Shown: in pieces, positions 28,509-35,417 of the stretch
Position numbering within the stretch: position 1 is the first letter of the stretch
How the letters are laid out: each line of letters starts with the position of its first letter
Source: Bacteroidetes bacterium GWB2_32_14
Lineage (GTDB): Bacteria; Bacteroidota; Bacteroidia; Bacteroidales; UBA12077
NCBI GenBank assembly: GCA_001768235.1
Contig: MENK01000011.1
Location: 1-35,417, forward strand
Direction: 5' to 3'
Length of the DNA stretch: 35,417 bases
Notes under the pieces: model-generated
Told to the model about the DNA's origin: nothing
Seen by the model: only the letters and a program-made list of their open reading frames with translations
The model's database searches: none
Program-made: the position numbers and the translations under genes

Positions 28509-29138
28509 CTAGATTCTAAACATTTTGTTTAAAGGCTCAATTGAGTTCTCAACAAAGAGTACAACTGATGCATTCATTATGTCGTAAGTAGCTAAATCTG
28601 AAATAGTTACTACTTTAACGTCTTCTAAATTTCTGGATGACAAATATATACTTTTATTTTGTTCAGATAAAACTAAAAGCACTTTTTTATCTTTAACATC
28701 CAAATTATTTCTGAGATTTACGAATTCTTTTGTTTTTGGAACATCGAAGTTAAAGTTTTCAAGCACTTTAATGTTATTATCAATTGCTTTATAAGTTAAA
28801 GCTGATTTTCGTGCAAGTTGTTTAACTTTCTTATTCAGTTTAAAAGAATAATCTCTTGGTTGTGGGCCAAATACTCTAGCTCCACCACGTAACAAAGGAG
28901 ATTTAATACTACCTGCTCTGGCAGTACCTGTTCCTTTTTGTCTTTTTAGTTTTCTGGTACTCCCGGAAACTTCTGATTTCTCTTTTGCTTTATGTGTACC
29001 CTGGCGTTTATTTGCTAAATATTGTTTAACATCTAAATAGATAGCATGATCGTTTGGTTCAATTTTAAAAATCGAATCATTTAAGGTCACTTTTTTTCCG
29101 GTATCTTCGCCCGCTATGTTAATTATATTTAGTTCCAT
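28509..29138 (-). CDS. rplD: 50S ribosomal protein L4
   Basis: This 209-aa protein reaches the exit tunnel with its extended loop. The loop region [30 protein letters not shown] (about 47-76) includes the tunnel-tip residues [12 protein letters not shown]. Then come [25 protein letters not shown] and a Rossmann-like C-terminal domain. In E. coli L4 represses the S10 operon; here rpsJ is not preceded by a separate leader (14 nt from fusA), so that mechanism is unlikely. It overlaps rplC by one base. Confidence 0.97.
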   Translation of the reverse strand: MELNIINIAGEDTGKKVTLNDSIFKIEPNDHAIYLDVKQYLANKRQGTHKAKEKSEVSGSTRKLKRQKGTGTARAGSIKSPLLRGGARVFGPQPRDYSFKLNKKVKQLARKSALTYKAIDNNIKVLENFNFDVPKTKEFVNLRNNLDVKDKKVLLVLSEQNKSIYLSSRNLEDVKVVTISDLATYDIMNASVVLFVENSIEPLNKMFRI

Positions 29139-29758
29139 TACTCATGAATAATTAAATATGAACCATTTGCACCAGGAACAGATCCTTTTACTACAAGCAG
29201 ATTATTCTCTGGCACCACTTTTAATACTCTCAGGTTAATCATCATAACCCTTTTATTCCCTGTTTGACCGGCCATTCTCATACCTTTAAATACTCTTGAA
29301 GGATCGGATGAAGCACCAAGTGAACCTGGAGCACGAAGTCTGTTATGTTGTCCATGTGTTTGTCCTCCAACTCCGCTGAATCCGTGTCGTTTTACAACGC
29401 CCTGGAATCCTTTTCCTTTTGTCCAACCAATAATATCAACAAACATTCCTTCACTAACAATATGATCTATGGTAACACTATCACCAAGCTTGTACTCTTT
29501 TTCGAAAACCTGGAATTCATAAAGTTTTCTTTTGGGAGTAGTGTTTGCTTTCTTGAAGTGCCCCTTTAATGGATTCGGAGTATTTTTATCTCTCCTTTCA
29601 TCAAAAGCCAATTGATACGCAGCGTATCCGTCTTTTTCAAAGGTTTTAACTTGCGTTACAACGCATGGCCCTGCCTCAATAACAGTGCATGGAATACTTT
29701 TTCCCTCGGCACTGTAGATGGATGTCATTCCAATCTTTTTTCCAATTAATCCTGGCAT
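29138..29758 (-). CDS. rplC: 50S ribosomal protein L3
   Basis: This 206-aa protein nucleates 50S assembly and sends a loop toward the peptidyl transferase centre. It starts [19 protein letters not shown] and has [16 protein letters not shown] and [19 protein letters not shown]. The central extension is [20 protein letters not shown], and it also has [15 protein letters not shown] and [16 protein letters not shown]. It lies 20 nt after rpsJ. Confidence 0.98.
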   Translation of the reverse strand: MPGLIGKKIGMTSIYSAEGKSIPCTVIEAGPCVVTQVKTFEKDGYAAYQLAFDERRDKNTPNPLKGHFKKANTTPKRKLYEFQVFEKEYKLGDSVTIDHIVSEGMFVDIIGWTKGKGFQGVVKRHGFSGVGGQTHGQHNRLRAPGSLGASSDPSRVFKGMRMAGQTGNKRVMMINLRVLKVVPENNLLVVKGSVPGANGSYLIIHE

Positions 29759-29778
29759 TTTTAGTTGTTTTTACTTAA

Positions 29779-30084
29779 TTACACTTTTATTTCTACTTCT
29801 ACACCACTAGGTAGCTCTAACTTCATCAACGCGTCGATGGTTTTTGGAGTTGAACTGTAAATATCCAATAATCTTTTATAAGAAGATAACTGGAATTGTT
29901 CTCTTGATTTCTTGTTAACGAAAGGAGAACGTAATACAGTAAATATCCTTTTATGTGTTGGAAGTGGTATTGGACCACTTACCACTGCACCAGTGGACTT
30001 TACGGTTTTCACAATTTTCTCGGCAGATTTATCCACTAAATTGTGATCGTAAGATTTTAATTTTATTCTGATCTTCTGGCTCAT
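29779..30084 (-). CDS. rpsJ: 30S ribosomal protein S10
   Basis: This 101-aa protein of the 30S head is also known as NusE in antitermination complexes. It has [20 protein letters not shown], the signature [20 protein letters not shown] and a C-terminal [11 protein letters not shown]. It follows fusA by only 14 nt because tuf is absent, which joins the str and S10 operons. A weak AAGGA lies 10-11 nt before the ATG. Confidence 0.98.
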   Translation of the reverse strand: MSQKIRIKLKSYDHNLVDKSAEKIVKTVKSTGAVVSGPIPLPTHKRIFTVLRSPFVNKKSREQFQLSSYKRLLDIYSSTPKTIDALMKLELPSGVEVEIKV

Positions 30085-30098
30085 TATATTATCCTTAA

Positions 30099-32207
30099 TT
30101 AAACAAATTCACTTTTTCCTTTTGCTTTTTCAATAATTTCTTTAGCTATTGAATCGGGCACTTGCTCATAGTTTGAAAATTCCATGGTTGAAGTTGCGCG
30201 ACCAGAACTTATTGTTCTGAGTACGGTTACGTATCCAAATTGCTCTGATAATGGAACCTTAGCTTTAATAACCCGTGCTCCTCCTTTGTTTTCCATTCCT
30301 TCAACTTTTCCTCTTCTTCGGTTAAAGTCTCCAATAATATCACCCATGTACTCTTCCGGAGTAACAACTTCAACAGACATTATCGGTTCAAGTAAAACGG
30401 GTTTGGCTTTTGCACAGGCATGTTTAAATGCTAATTTTGCTGCTATCTCAAATGACAATGCATCAGAGTCAACATCATGATATGATCCATCTAACAAAGT
30501 TACTTTAAGGCTTTCAACAGGATATCCTGCTAAAACCCCATTATATAAAGCTTCTTTAAATCCTTTATTTATTGCTGGTATATATTCTTTTGGAATATTT
30601 CCGCCTTTTATCTTGTCAATAAATTGAACCCCTGTAACATCAGCATCTGCCGGGCCAATTGAAACAACGATATCAGCAAATTTACCACGGCCACCACTTT
30701 GTTTTTTAAATACTTCACGATGTTCAACGTCAGCAGTAATTGCTTCTTTGTATGCAACTTGTGGCGCTCCCTGGTTACACTCTACTTTAAATTCGCGTAA
30801 AAGCCTGTCGATGAGAATTTCGAGATGTAATTCTCCCATTCCGCTAATAATTGTTTGTCCTGAGTCCTTATCTACTTTTACAGAGAAAGTTGGATCTTCT
30901 TCTGCAAGTTTCATAAGGGCCATATTTAATTTATCAAGATCTTTCTGAGTTTTAGGTTCAACAGCAATTCCGATTACTGGTTCCGGGAAATCCATCGACT
31001 CCAAGGTAATCGGGTGTTTTTCTTCGCACAAAGTATCTCCGGTTCTAATATCTTTAAAACCAACAGCTGCGCAAATATCACCTGCTTCGATAAAATCTTT
31101 TGGATTTTGCTTGTTTGCATGCATTTGATATAATCGTGAAATTCGTTCACGTTTCCCGGTTCTAACATTCAATACATAAGAACCTGAATCTATTCGTCCA
31201 GAGTAAACTCTCAAAAATGCGAGTCTCCCAACAAATGGATCGGTTGCAATTTTGAAAGCAAGAGCTGCCAAAGGTTCGCCAGCATCTGGTTTTCTTTCAA
31301 CTTCCTGATCATTCTTCGGGTTAATGCCTTTTGTATTTCCAATATCGATTGGGCTTGGTAAAAATGTAACAACTGCATCAAGCAATCGTTGAACTCCTTT
31401 ATTTTTAAATGCCGATCCGCATAATACAGGTACTATAGTCATACCAATTGTAGCTTTACGGATAACAGCTAACATTTCATCACTTGTAATTGAGTTAGGA
31501 TCTTCGAAAAATCGCTCGAGTAATGCATCATCGTATTCTGCAACAGCTTCAATAAGTTTTGCTCTCCATTCTTCGGCTTCAGCCGCAAATTCAGATGGAA
31601 TTTCAACATATTTAAACTGGGTACCTAATTTTTCATCTTCGAACCAAACAACTGCTTTATTTTCAATTAAATCAATAACGCCCCTGAACGTTTCTTCAGA
31701 ACCAATGGGTATTTGAACAGGAACGGCGTTTGCTTTAAGTCTTTCTTTCATCTGGTTAATAACAGAAAAGAAATCGGCCCCGGCACGGTCCATTTTATTA
31801 ATAAAGGCCATTCTGGGAACTTCATACTTATCTGCTTGACGCCAAACAGTTTCAGACTGAGGCTCAACACCACCAACAGCACAAAAAACTGCTATAGCTC
31901 CATCAAGTACACGTAACGAGCGTTCAACTTCGACAGTGAAATCTACGTGTCCGGGAGTATCTATAATATTTATTTTATAATCTTGATTTCTATAATTCCA
32001 ATACGCTGTTGTAGCTGCGGAAGTAATTGTAATTCCTCTCTCCTGCTCCTGAACCATCCAGTCCATGGTGGCAGCTCCATCATGAACCTCCCCGATACGA
32101 TGTGTTATACCAGTATAAAACAGAATACGCTCTGTTGTTGTAGTCTTACCGGCATCAATATGCGCCATGATTCCGATATTCCTGGTATATTGCAAATCTT
32201 TACTCAT
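30099..32207 (-). CDS. fusA: Elongation factor G (canonical)
   Basis: This 702-aa translocase uses GTP to move tRNAs and mRNA through the ribosome. All five GTPase motifs are canonical: P-loop [10 protein letters not shown] (15-24), switch [11 protein letters not shown] with its Thr, DTPGHVDF with catalytic His87, NKMD (137-140) and GSAFKNKG for G5. Domains II-V follow; domain IV shows [14 protein letters not shown] and [21 protein letters not shown]. Length fits E. coli EF-G (704). It lies 43 nt after rpsG. Compare the second EF-G at the right edge. Confidence 0.99.
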   Translation of the reverse strand: MSKDLQYTRNIGIMAHIDAGKTTTTERILFYTGITHRIGEVHDGAATMDWMVQEQERGITITSAATTAYWNYRNQDYKINIIDTPGHVDFTVEVERSLRVLDGAIAVFCAVGGVEPQSETVWRQADKYEVPRMAFINKMDRAGADFFSVINQMKERLKANAVPVQIPIGSEETFRGVIDLIENKAVVWFEDEKLGTQFKYVEIPSEFAAEAEEWRAKLIEAVAEYDDALLERFFEDPNSITSDEMLAVIRKATIGMTIVPVLCGSAFKNKGVQRLLDAVVTFLPSPIDIGNTKGINPKNDQEVERKPDAGEPLAALAFKIATDPFVGRLAFLRVYSGRIDSGSYVLNVRTGKRERISRLYQMHANKQNPKDFIEAGDICAAVGFKDIRTGDTLCEEKHPITLESMDFPEPVIGIAVEPKTQKDLDKLNMALMKLAEEDPTFSVKVDKDSGQTIISGMGELHLEILIDRLLREFKVECNQGAPQVAYKEAITADVEHREVFKKQSGGRGKFADIVVSIGPADADVTGVQFIDKIKGGNIPKEYIPAINKGFKEALYNGVLAGYPVESLKVTLLDGSYHDVDSDALSFEIAAKLAFKHACAKAKPVLLEPIMSVEVVTPEEYMGDIIGDFNRRRGKVEGMENKGGARVIKAKVPLSEQFGYVTVLRTISSGRATSTMEFSNYEQVPDSIAKEIIEKAKGKSEFV

Positions 32208-32250
32208 TATTCTCTACCCCTGTCTCAAAATTTACTTCCTAAATCCAATA

Positions 32251-32727
32251 TTAAAATTTAAAATGAGCAAATGCCTTATTAGCGTCGGCCATTCTGTGTG
32301 TTTCTTCTTTCTTTTTAAACGCTCCGCCTTCTTCGTTAAATGCAGCCATAATTTCCTGAGATAATTTTTCGGCCATATTTTTTCCACTTCGCTGACGAGC
32401 ATATTTAATCATATTTTTTATACTGATTGAAGTTTTACGGCGAGGATTAACTTCCATAGGAACCTGGAAAGTAGCTCCACCGATTCTTCTGCTTTTCACT
32501 TCAACCATTGGAGTGATATTCTCCAAAGCTTTTTTCCATATTTCGATTGCAGATTTTTCCTTATCTTTATTTTTATCTGCAACAATTTCCATTGCTTCGT
32601 AGAATATTTTAAAAGCAGCATTCTTTTTACCATCGACTTGAAGATCGTTAACAAATCGGGTAACTAATGTGTCTTTATATTTTGGATCTGGTAATAAAAT
32701 CCTCTGTTTTGGTTTTGATTTTCTCAT
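32251..32727 (-). CDS. rpsG: 30S ribosomal protein S7
   Basis: This 158-aa protein nucleates assembly of the 30S head and lies at the E site. It has [46 protein letters not shown] (the family signature, about 80-104) and [30 protein letters not shown] at the end. The length fits the bacterial family. It lies 25 nt after rpsL. Confidence 0.98.
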   Translation of the reverse strand: MRKSKPKQRILLPDPKYKDTLVTRFVNDLQVDGKKNAAFKIFYEAMEIVADKNKDKEKSAIEIWKKALENITPMVEVKSRRIGGATFQVPMEVNPRRKTSISIKNMIKYARQRSGKNMAEKLSQEIMAAFNEEGGAFKKKEETHRMADANKAFAHFKF

Positions 32728-32752
32728 CGCTTCTAAACTCTATTGAATTCAA

Positions 32753-33127
32753 TTATTTCTTTGGTCTTTTAGCTCCGTATTTTGAACGTCGTTGGGTTCT
32801 ACCTTCAACTCCTGATGTATCGAGAGCACCTCTGATTAAGTGATAACGAACACCGGGAAGATCTTTTACTCTACCACCACGGATTAACACTATTGAGTGT
32901 TCTTGCAAATTATGTCCTTCACCTGGAATATAAGCATTCACTTCTTTCTGATTTGTTAATCTAACCCTGGCCACTTTTCGCATAGCTGAATTTGGCTTCT
33001 TTGGTGTTGTTGTATAAACACGTGTACAAACACCCCTCCTCTGAGGACATGCATCCAAAGCAGGAGCTTTTTTCTTCTCCACAATCTGAGTTCTTCCTTT
33101 TCTTACTAACTGCTGTATTGTAGGCAT
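32753..33127 (-). CDS. rpsL: 30S ribosomal protein S12
   Basis: This 124-aa protein controls decoding accuracy and is the streptomycin-resistance locus in many bacteria. It has [21 protein letters not shown], with the lysine region at 43-44 wild type, and [19 protein letters not shown], with Lys88 and Asp89 (the methylthiolated Asp in E. coli) intact. It starts with ATG behind an A/T-rich leader and is the first gene of the operon, with two candidate promoters upstream. Confidence 0.99.
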   Translation of the reverse strand: MPTIQQLVRKGRTQIVEKKKAPALDACPQRRGVCTRVYTTTPKKPNSAMRKVARVRLTNQKEVNAYIPGEGHNLQEHSIVLIRGGRVKDLPGVRYHLIRGALDTSGVEGRTQRRSKYGAKRPKK

Positions 33128-33169
33128 ATAGACAAATATTTAAAATTATTTTTTTATAAAATCGGTTCG

Positions 33170-33201
33170 CAAAGGTATTCTTTTTTTTTAATAATCTGCA
33201 A
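33170..33201 (-). promoter_or_regulatory. Proximal promoter of the ribosomal operon
   Basis: On the minus strand TTG (33201-33199), a 21-nt spacer and TACCTTTG (33177-33170) match the Bacteroidota TAnnTTTG -7 box in full. The expected leader to the rpsL ATG is only about 35-40 nt. Confidence 0.65.
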
Positions 33202-33335
33202 TATTTTTAAATTTATTTCGTAAATTTTAGTTGATTCTTTAAAAAAAATGTTTCTTCTTTTTTATTCGTTTATAAAATTCAAAAATGTTGATTTATATTG
33301 ATTTAATTCATGAATTTTTCTGATGCAAAATGTCG

Positions 33336-33366
33336 CAAAAGTATAATCTTTTTTTTAACTACCAAA
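33336..33366 (-). promoter_or_regulatory. Distal promoter of the ribosomal operon
   Basis: On the minus strand TTTG (33366-33363), a 19-nt spacer and TACTTTTG (33343-33336) fit both consensus boxes exactly. It would give a leader of about 200 nt and read through the proximal promoter. Confidence 0.6.
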
Positions 33367-33452
33367 AATATCGAGATATTCATCCATTTAATTTCTTATT
33401 TAGAAAGATTAAAATCAAAAAAAATCTTTTATATAATAATATATACTACAAC

Positions 33453-33482
33453 TTGTGTGTTGATAAAATTTTACTATTTTTG
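33453..33482 (+). promoter_or_regulatory. Promoter of the EF-G paralogue
   Basis: TTG (33453-33455), a 19-nt spacer and TATTTTTG (33475-33482) match the consensus. The predicted leader is about 85 nt to the ATG at 33575. It lies back to back with the distal rpsL promoter, with about 86 nt between their -33 boxes. Confidence 0.6.
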
Positions 33483-33574
33483 AAACCCATTTAACATTAC
33501 AGGTTATTTTAAATAATTTGATTTACAAGAGAATTAGATAGCTATTTATTAATAATTAATTAGATGATTTACTT

Positions 33575-35417
33575 ATGAAAACTTATCAAACGGATAAAAT
33601 AAGGAATATTGCTTTAATTGGAAGTTCCGGCTCGGGAAAAACAACCCTGGCCGAAGCAATGTTATTAGAAGGTGGTGTAATTGAAAGAAAAGGAACTGTT
33701 GATGGAAAGAATAGTGTTTCTGACTATAATGACATAGAACATGAGGTTGGAAACTCAGTGTTTTCAACAGTATTATATGCTGAATTTAACGATCACAAAA
33801 TAAATATTATAGATACTCCCGGAGCTGATGATTATATGGGAAGCGTAAGTTCTTCGTTTCGGGTGGTTGATTCTGCTTTACTCTTATTGCATGCACAACA
33901 TGGAATAGAAGTTGGCACGGAGATTTTAAACCGGTATTGCGAAAAATTCAATAAACCAGTTGTTTTGGTAATCAATCAACTGGATCATGAAAAAGCAAAT
34001 TTTGAAGGAACTGTTGAAGCTGCAAAAGGTACATTTGGCAACAAGGTTGTTGTTGTTCAGTATCCTGTTGGTTCGGGAAGTGAATTTAATGCGATAATTG
34101 ATGTCCTTAAAATGAAAATGTATAAGTGGAATGCATCAGGACAAAGAGAAGAATTGCCAATTCCCGCTGACCAAATGGCTACTGCGGAAGAATTACACAA
34201 CACCCTGGTTGAAGCTGCGGCAGAGAATGATGAAAAGTTAATGGAACTTTTCTTTGAAAAAGGTTCTCTTGATGAAGATGAAATGCGTAAAGGAATAAGG
34301 GCTGGTGTTATTAACAGAGGAATGTTTCCTGTATTTTGCACATCAGCTGAAAAAAGCATGGGAATTAAACGATTAATGGAGTTTACTGTAAACGCTTTAC
34401 CTTCTCCTGATAAAATGCCATCTGAAAAAACAGTTGATGGTAAAGAAGTTCCTTGTAAAGAAGATGGAACACCTGCTTTGTTTGTTTTTAAATCAGCTAC
34501 TGAATCACATATTGGCGAAATAAACTACTTTAAAGTAATTTCGGGTAAAATAACCGAGGGCATGGATTTAACAAATAACAATTCAGGTTCCAAGGAAAGA
34601 CTATCACAATTATATGTTGTAGCCGGTAAAAATCGTCAGAAAGTTTCTCAGCTTGTAGCCGGAGATATTGGTGCAGCGGTTAAATTAAAAAATACAGGAA
34701 CAAACGAAACCCTATCCGACGGAAAATCTGATTTAAAATTTCAGCCTATTTCTTTCCCAAATCCGAAATTCAGAACAGCGATAAAAGCTGTAAGCGAATC
34801 GGATGACGAAAAATTAGGGGAAGCACTGGGAAGAATTAATCAAGCGGATCCAACAATAATAATTGAATACTCTAAAGAATTAAAACAAATACTTATTCAT
34901 GGCCAGGGTGAATATCATTTAAATAATATGGTAAAATGGCACCTGGATAAGATTTACAAGATTGAAACAGAGTTTTTGGCACCACGAATACCTTACAGGG
35001 AAACCATTACTAAAGTTGCTGAATCGAGTTACCGACATAAAAAACAATCGGGTGGTTCGGGCCAGTTTGGTGAAGTTCACATTGTTATAGAACCTTACAA
35101 AGAAGGTGCTCCAGAACCATCAAAATATAAAGTAGGTGGGAAAGAAATTGCAGTATCGGTAAGAAATAAAGAAGAGCATGCTTTACCTTGGGGTGGAAAA
35201 CTTGTATATTATAATTGTATTGTTGGTGGAGCTATAGATGCCCGTTTCTTACCTGCAATATTAAAAGGTATAATGGAAAAAATGGAAGAAGGCCCGCTAA
35301 CAGGTTCATACGCACGCGATATCCGTGTTTGCGTTTATGATGGTAAAATGCACCCTGTAGATTCAAATGAAATTTCTTTCAGGCTTGCCGGGCGAAATGC
35401 CTTTAGAGCAGCATTTA
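33575..35417 (+). CDS. EF-G paralogue with non-canonical GTPase motifs (3' end outside window)
   Basis: The window holds 614 codons of a second elongation-factor-G-like protein, open at the right edge. The P-loop is intact (GSSGSGKTT, 16-24). The switch I match to EF-G ERGIT is EVGNS, with Ser61 where Thr is expected. G3 is DTPGADDYMG, with Ala84 where canonical EF-G has the catalytic His. G4 is NQLD (134-137). The EF-G shape continues: domain II, domain III (LIHGQGEYHLNNMVKWHL), and domain IV (HKKQSGGSGQFGEVHIVIE, VYDGKMHPVDSNEISFRLAG) with a short insert about ALPWGGKLVYYNC. Related Bacteroides EF-G2 proteins have been reported to work in translocation without GTP hydrolysis under nutrient limitation. 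Assigning that role here is inference. The ATG at 33575 follows an A/T-rich leader. It is divergent from rpsL. Confidence 0.9.
   Translation, partial: MKTYQTDKIRNIALIGSSGSGKTTLAEAMLLEGGVIERKGTVDGKNSVSDYNDIEHEVGNSVFSTVLYAEFNDHKINIIDTPGADDYMGSVSSSFRVVDSALLLLHAQHGIEVGTEILNRYCEKFNKPVVLVINQLDHEKANFEGTVEAAKGTFGNKVVVVQYPVGSGSEFNAIIDVLKMKMYKWNASGQREELPIPADQMATAEELHNTLVEAAAENDEKLMELFFEKGSLDEDEMRKGIRAGVINRGMFPVFCTSAEKSMGIKRLMEFTVNALPSPDKMPSEKTVDGKEVPCKEDGTPALFVFKSATESHIGEINYFKVISGKITEGMDLTNNNSGSKERLSQLYVVAGKNRQKVSQLVAGDIGAAVKLKNTGTNETLSDGKSDLKFQPISFPNPKFRTAIKAVSESDDEKLGEALGRINQADPTIIIEYSKELKQILIHGQGEYHLNNMVKWHLDKIYKIETEFLAPRIPYRETITKVAESSYRHKKQSGGSGQFGEVHIVIEPYKEGAPEPSKYKVGGKEIAVSVRNKEEHALPWGGKLVYYNCIVGGAIDARFLPAILKGIMEKMEEGPLTGSYARDIRVCVYDGKMHPVDSNEISFRLAGRNAFRAAF

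Larger units (their letters stand above)
15271..33201 (-). other. Fused str-S10-spc-alpha translation operon
   Basis: All 33 genes from rpsL to rplQ run on the minus strand with gaps of 51 nt or less, and two 1-nt overlaps (rplC/rplD, rplX/rplE). No hairpin with a U-tract was seen between them. Promoters lie upstream of rpsL and a terminator lies after rplQ. tuf (between fusA and rpsJ in E. coli) and adk (between secY and map in many bacteria) are absent. This is the usual Bacteroidota arrangement and joins ribosomal proteins, EF-G, SecY, Met aminopeptidase, IF1 and RNA polymerase alpha in one unit. Confidence 0.88.
33128..33574. other. Divergent regulatory region between the ribosomal operon and the EF-G paralogue
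   Basis: This is 447 nt with no convincing gene. It is very AT-rich, with several T8-T9 and A runs. It holds two minus-strand promoter matches for rpsL and one plus-strand match for the EF-G paralogue. The stretch between the two rpsL promoters (about 33202-33335) would be a transcribed leader from the distal one. I see no riboswitch, strong hairpin or small ORF in it. Confidence 0.6.

Noticed and set aside
30085-30098. Missing tuf between fusA and rpsJ as a recent deletion
   Set aside because: This order is normal for Bacteroidota, where tuf is located elsewhere; the same holds for adk between secY and map.
33573-34359. Two minus-strand open frames of 64 and 100 codons
   Set aside because: They overlap the EF-G paralogue, which reads clearly on the + strand.

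Overview
The window is chromosomal DNA of a Bacteroidota bacterium, most likely a Bacteroidales/Marinilabiliales-type organism. Four things support this. The DNA is AT-rich. Several promoters fit the phylum's TTG/TTTG-(19-22 nt)-TAnnTTTG pattern. Almost all genes lack Shine-Dalgarno sequences. The ribosomal cluster has the phylum's gene order (str, S10, spc and alpha operons fused, no tuf, no adk, map-infA-rpmJ after secY). Several families are also typical of the phylum: WG-repeat proteins, Reg_prop/Y_Y_Y sensors and a non-canonical second EF-G.

Layout. Positions 1-2174 (+) hold the tail of a frameshifted hypothetical gene, a secreted WG-repeat protein and a small outer-membrane beta-barrel protein; the last two share almost the same signal-peptide coding sequence. 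A strong bidirectional hairpin (2188-2227) separates them from hutH (-). hisS (-) and an unknown secreted 285-aa protein (-) follow. Two signalling genes then converge tail to tail: a membrane hybrid histidine kinase with an eroded ATP-binding domain (+), and a 1097-aa periplasmic-propeller/SpoIIE phosphatase (-). Next come a UbiD-family decarboxylase (-) and enolase (-), each transcribed on its own.

Positions 15322-33127 (-) form one uninterrupted 33-gene translation operon: rpsL-rpsG-fusA-rpsJ-rplC-rplD-rplW-rplB-rpsS-rplV-rpsC-rplP-rpmC-rpsQ-rplN-rplX-rplE-rpsN-rpsH-rplF-rplR-rpsE-rpmD-rplO-secY-map-infA-rpmJ-rpsM-rpsK-rpsD-rpoA-rplQ. Two tandem promoters upstream of rpsL and a U-tract hairpin after rplQ bound it. 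No internal terminator was seen. rpmJ (38 codons) and rpmD (57 codons) are small and easily missed.

The right edge (33575 to the end, +) holds most of a second EF-G, transcribed divergently from the operon. It carries an alanine where canonical EF-G has the catalytic histidine, so canonical and non-hydrolytic-looking translocases sit around one intergenic control region.

Most of the window is core housekeeping DNA. I see no phage, IS element, CRISPR array, defence system or biosynthetic cluster, and no convincing undescribed system. The observations most worth a second look are the EF-G paralogue and its divergent promoters, three strong Shine-Dalgarno sites (rplE, rplF, rplQ) in a genome that otherwise avoids them, the degenerate kinase next to a sensor phosphatase, and the frameshifted gene at the left edge.
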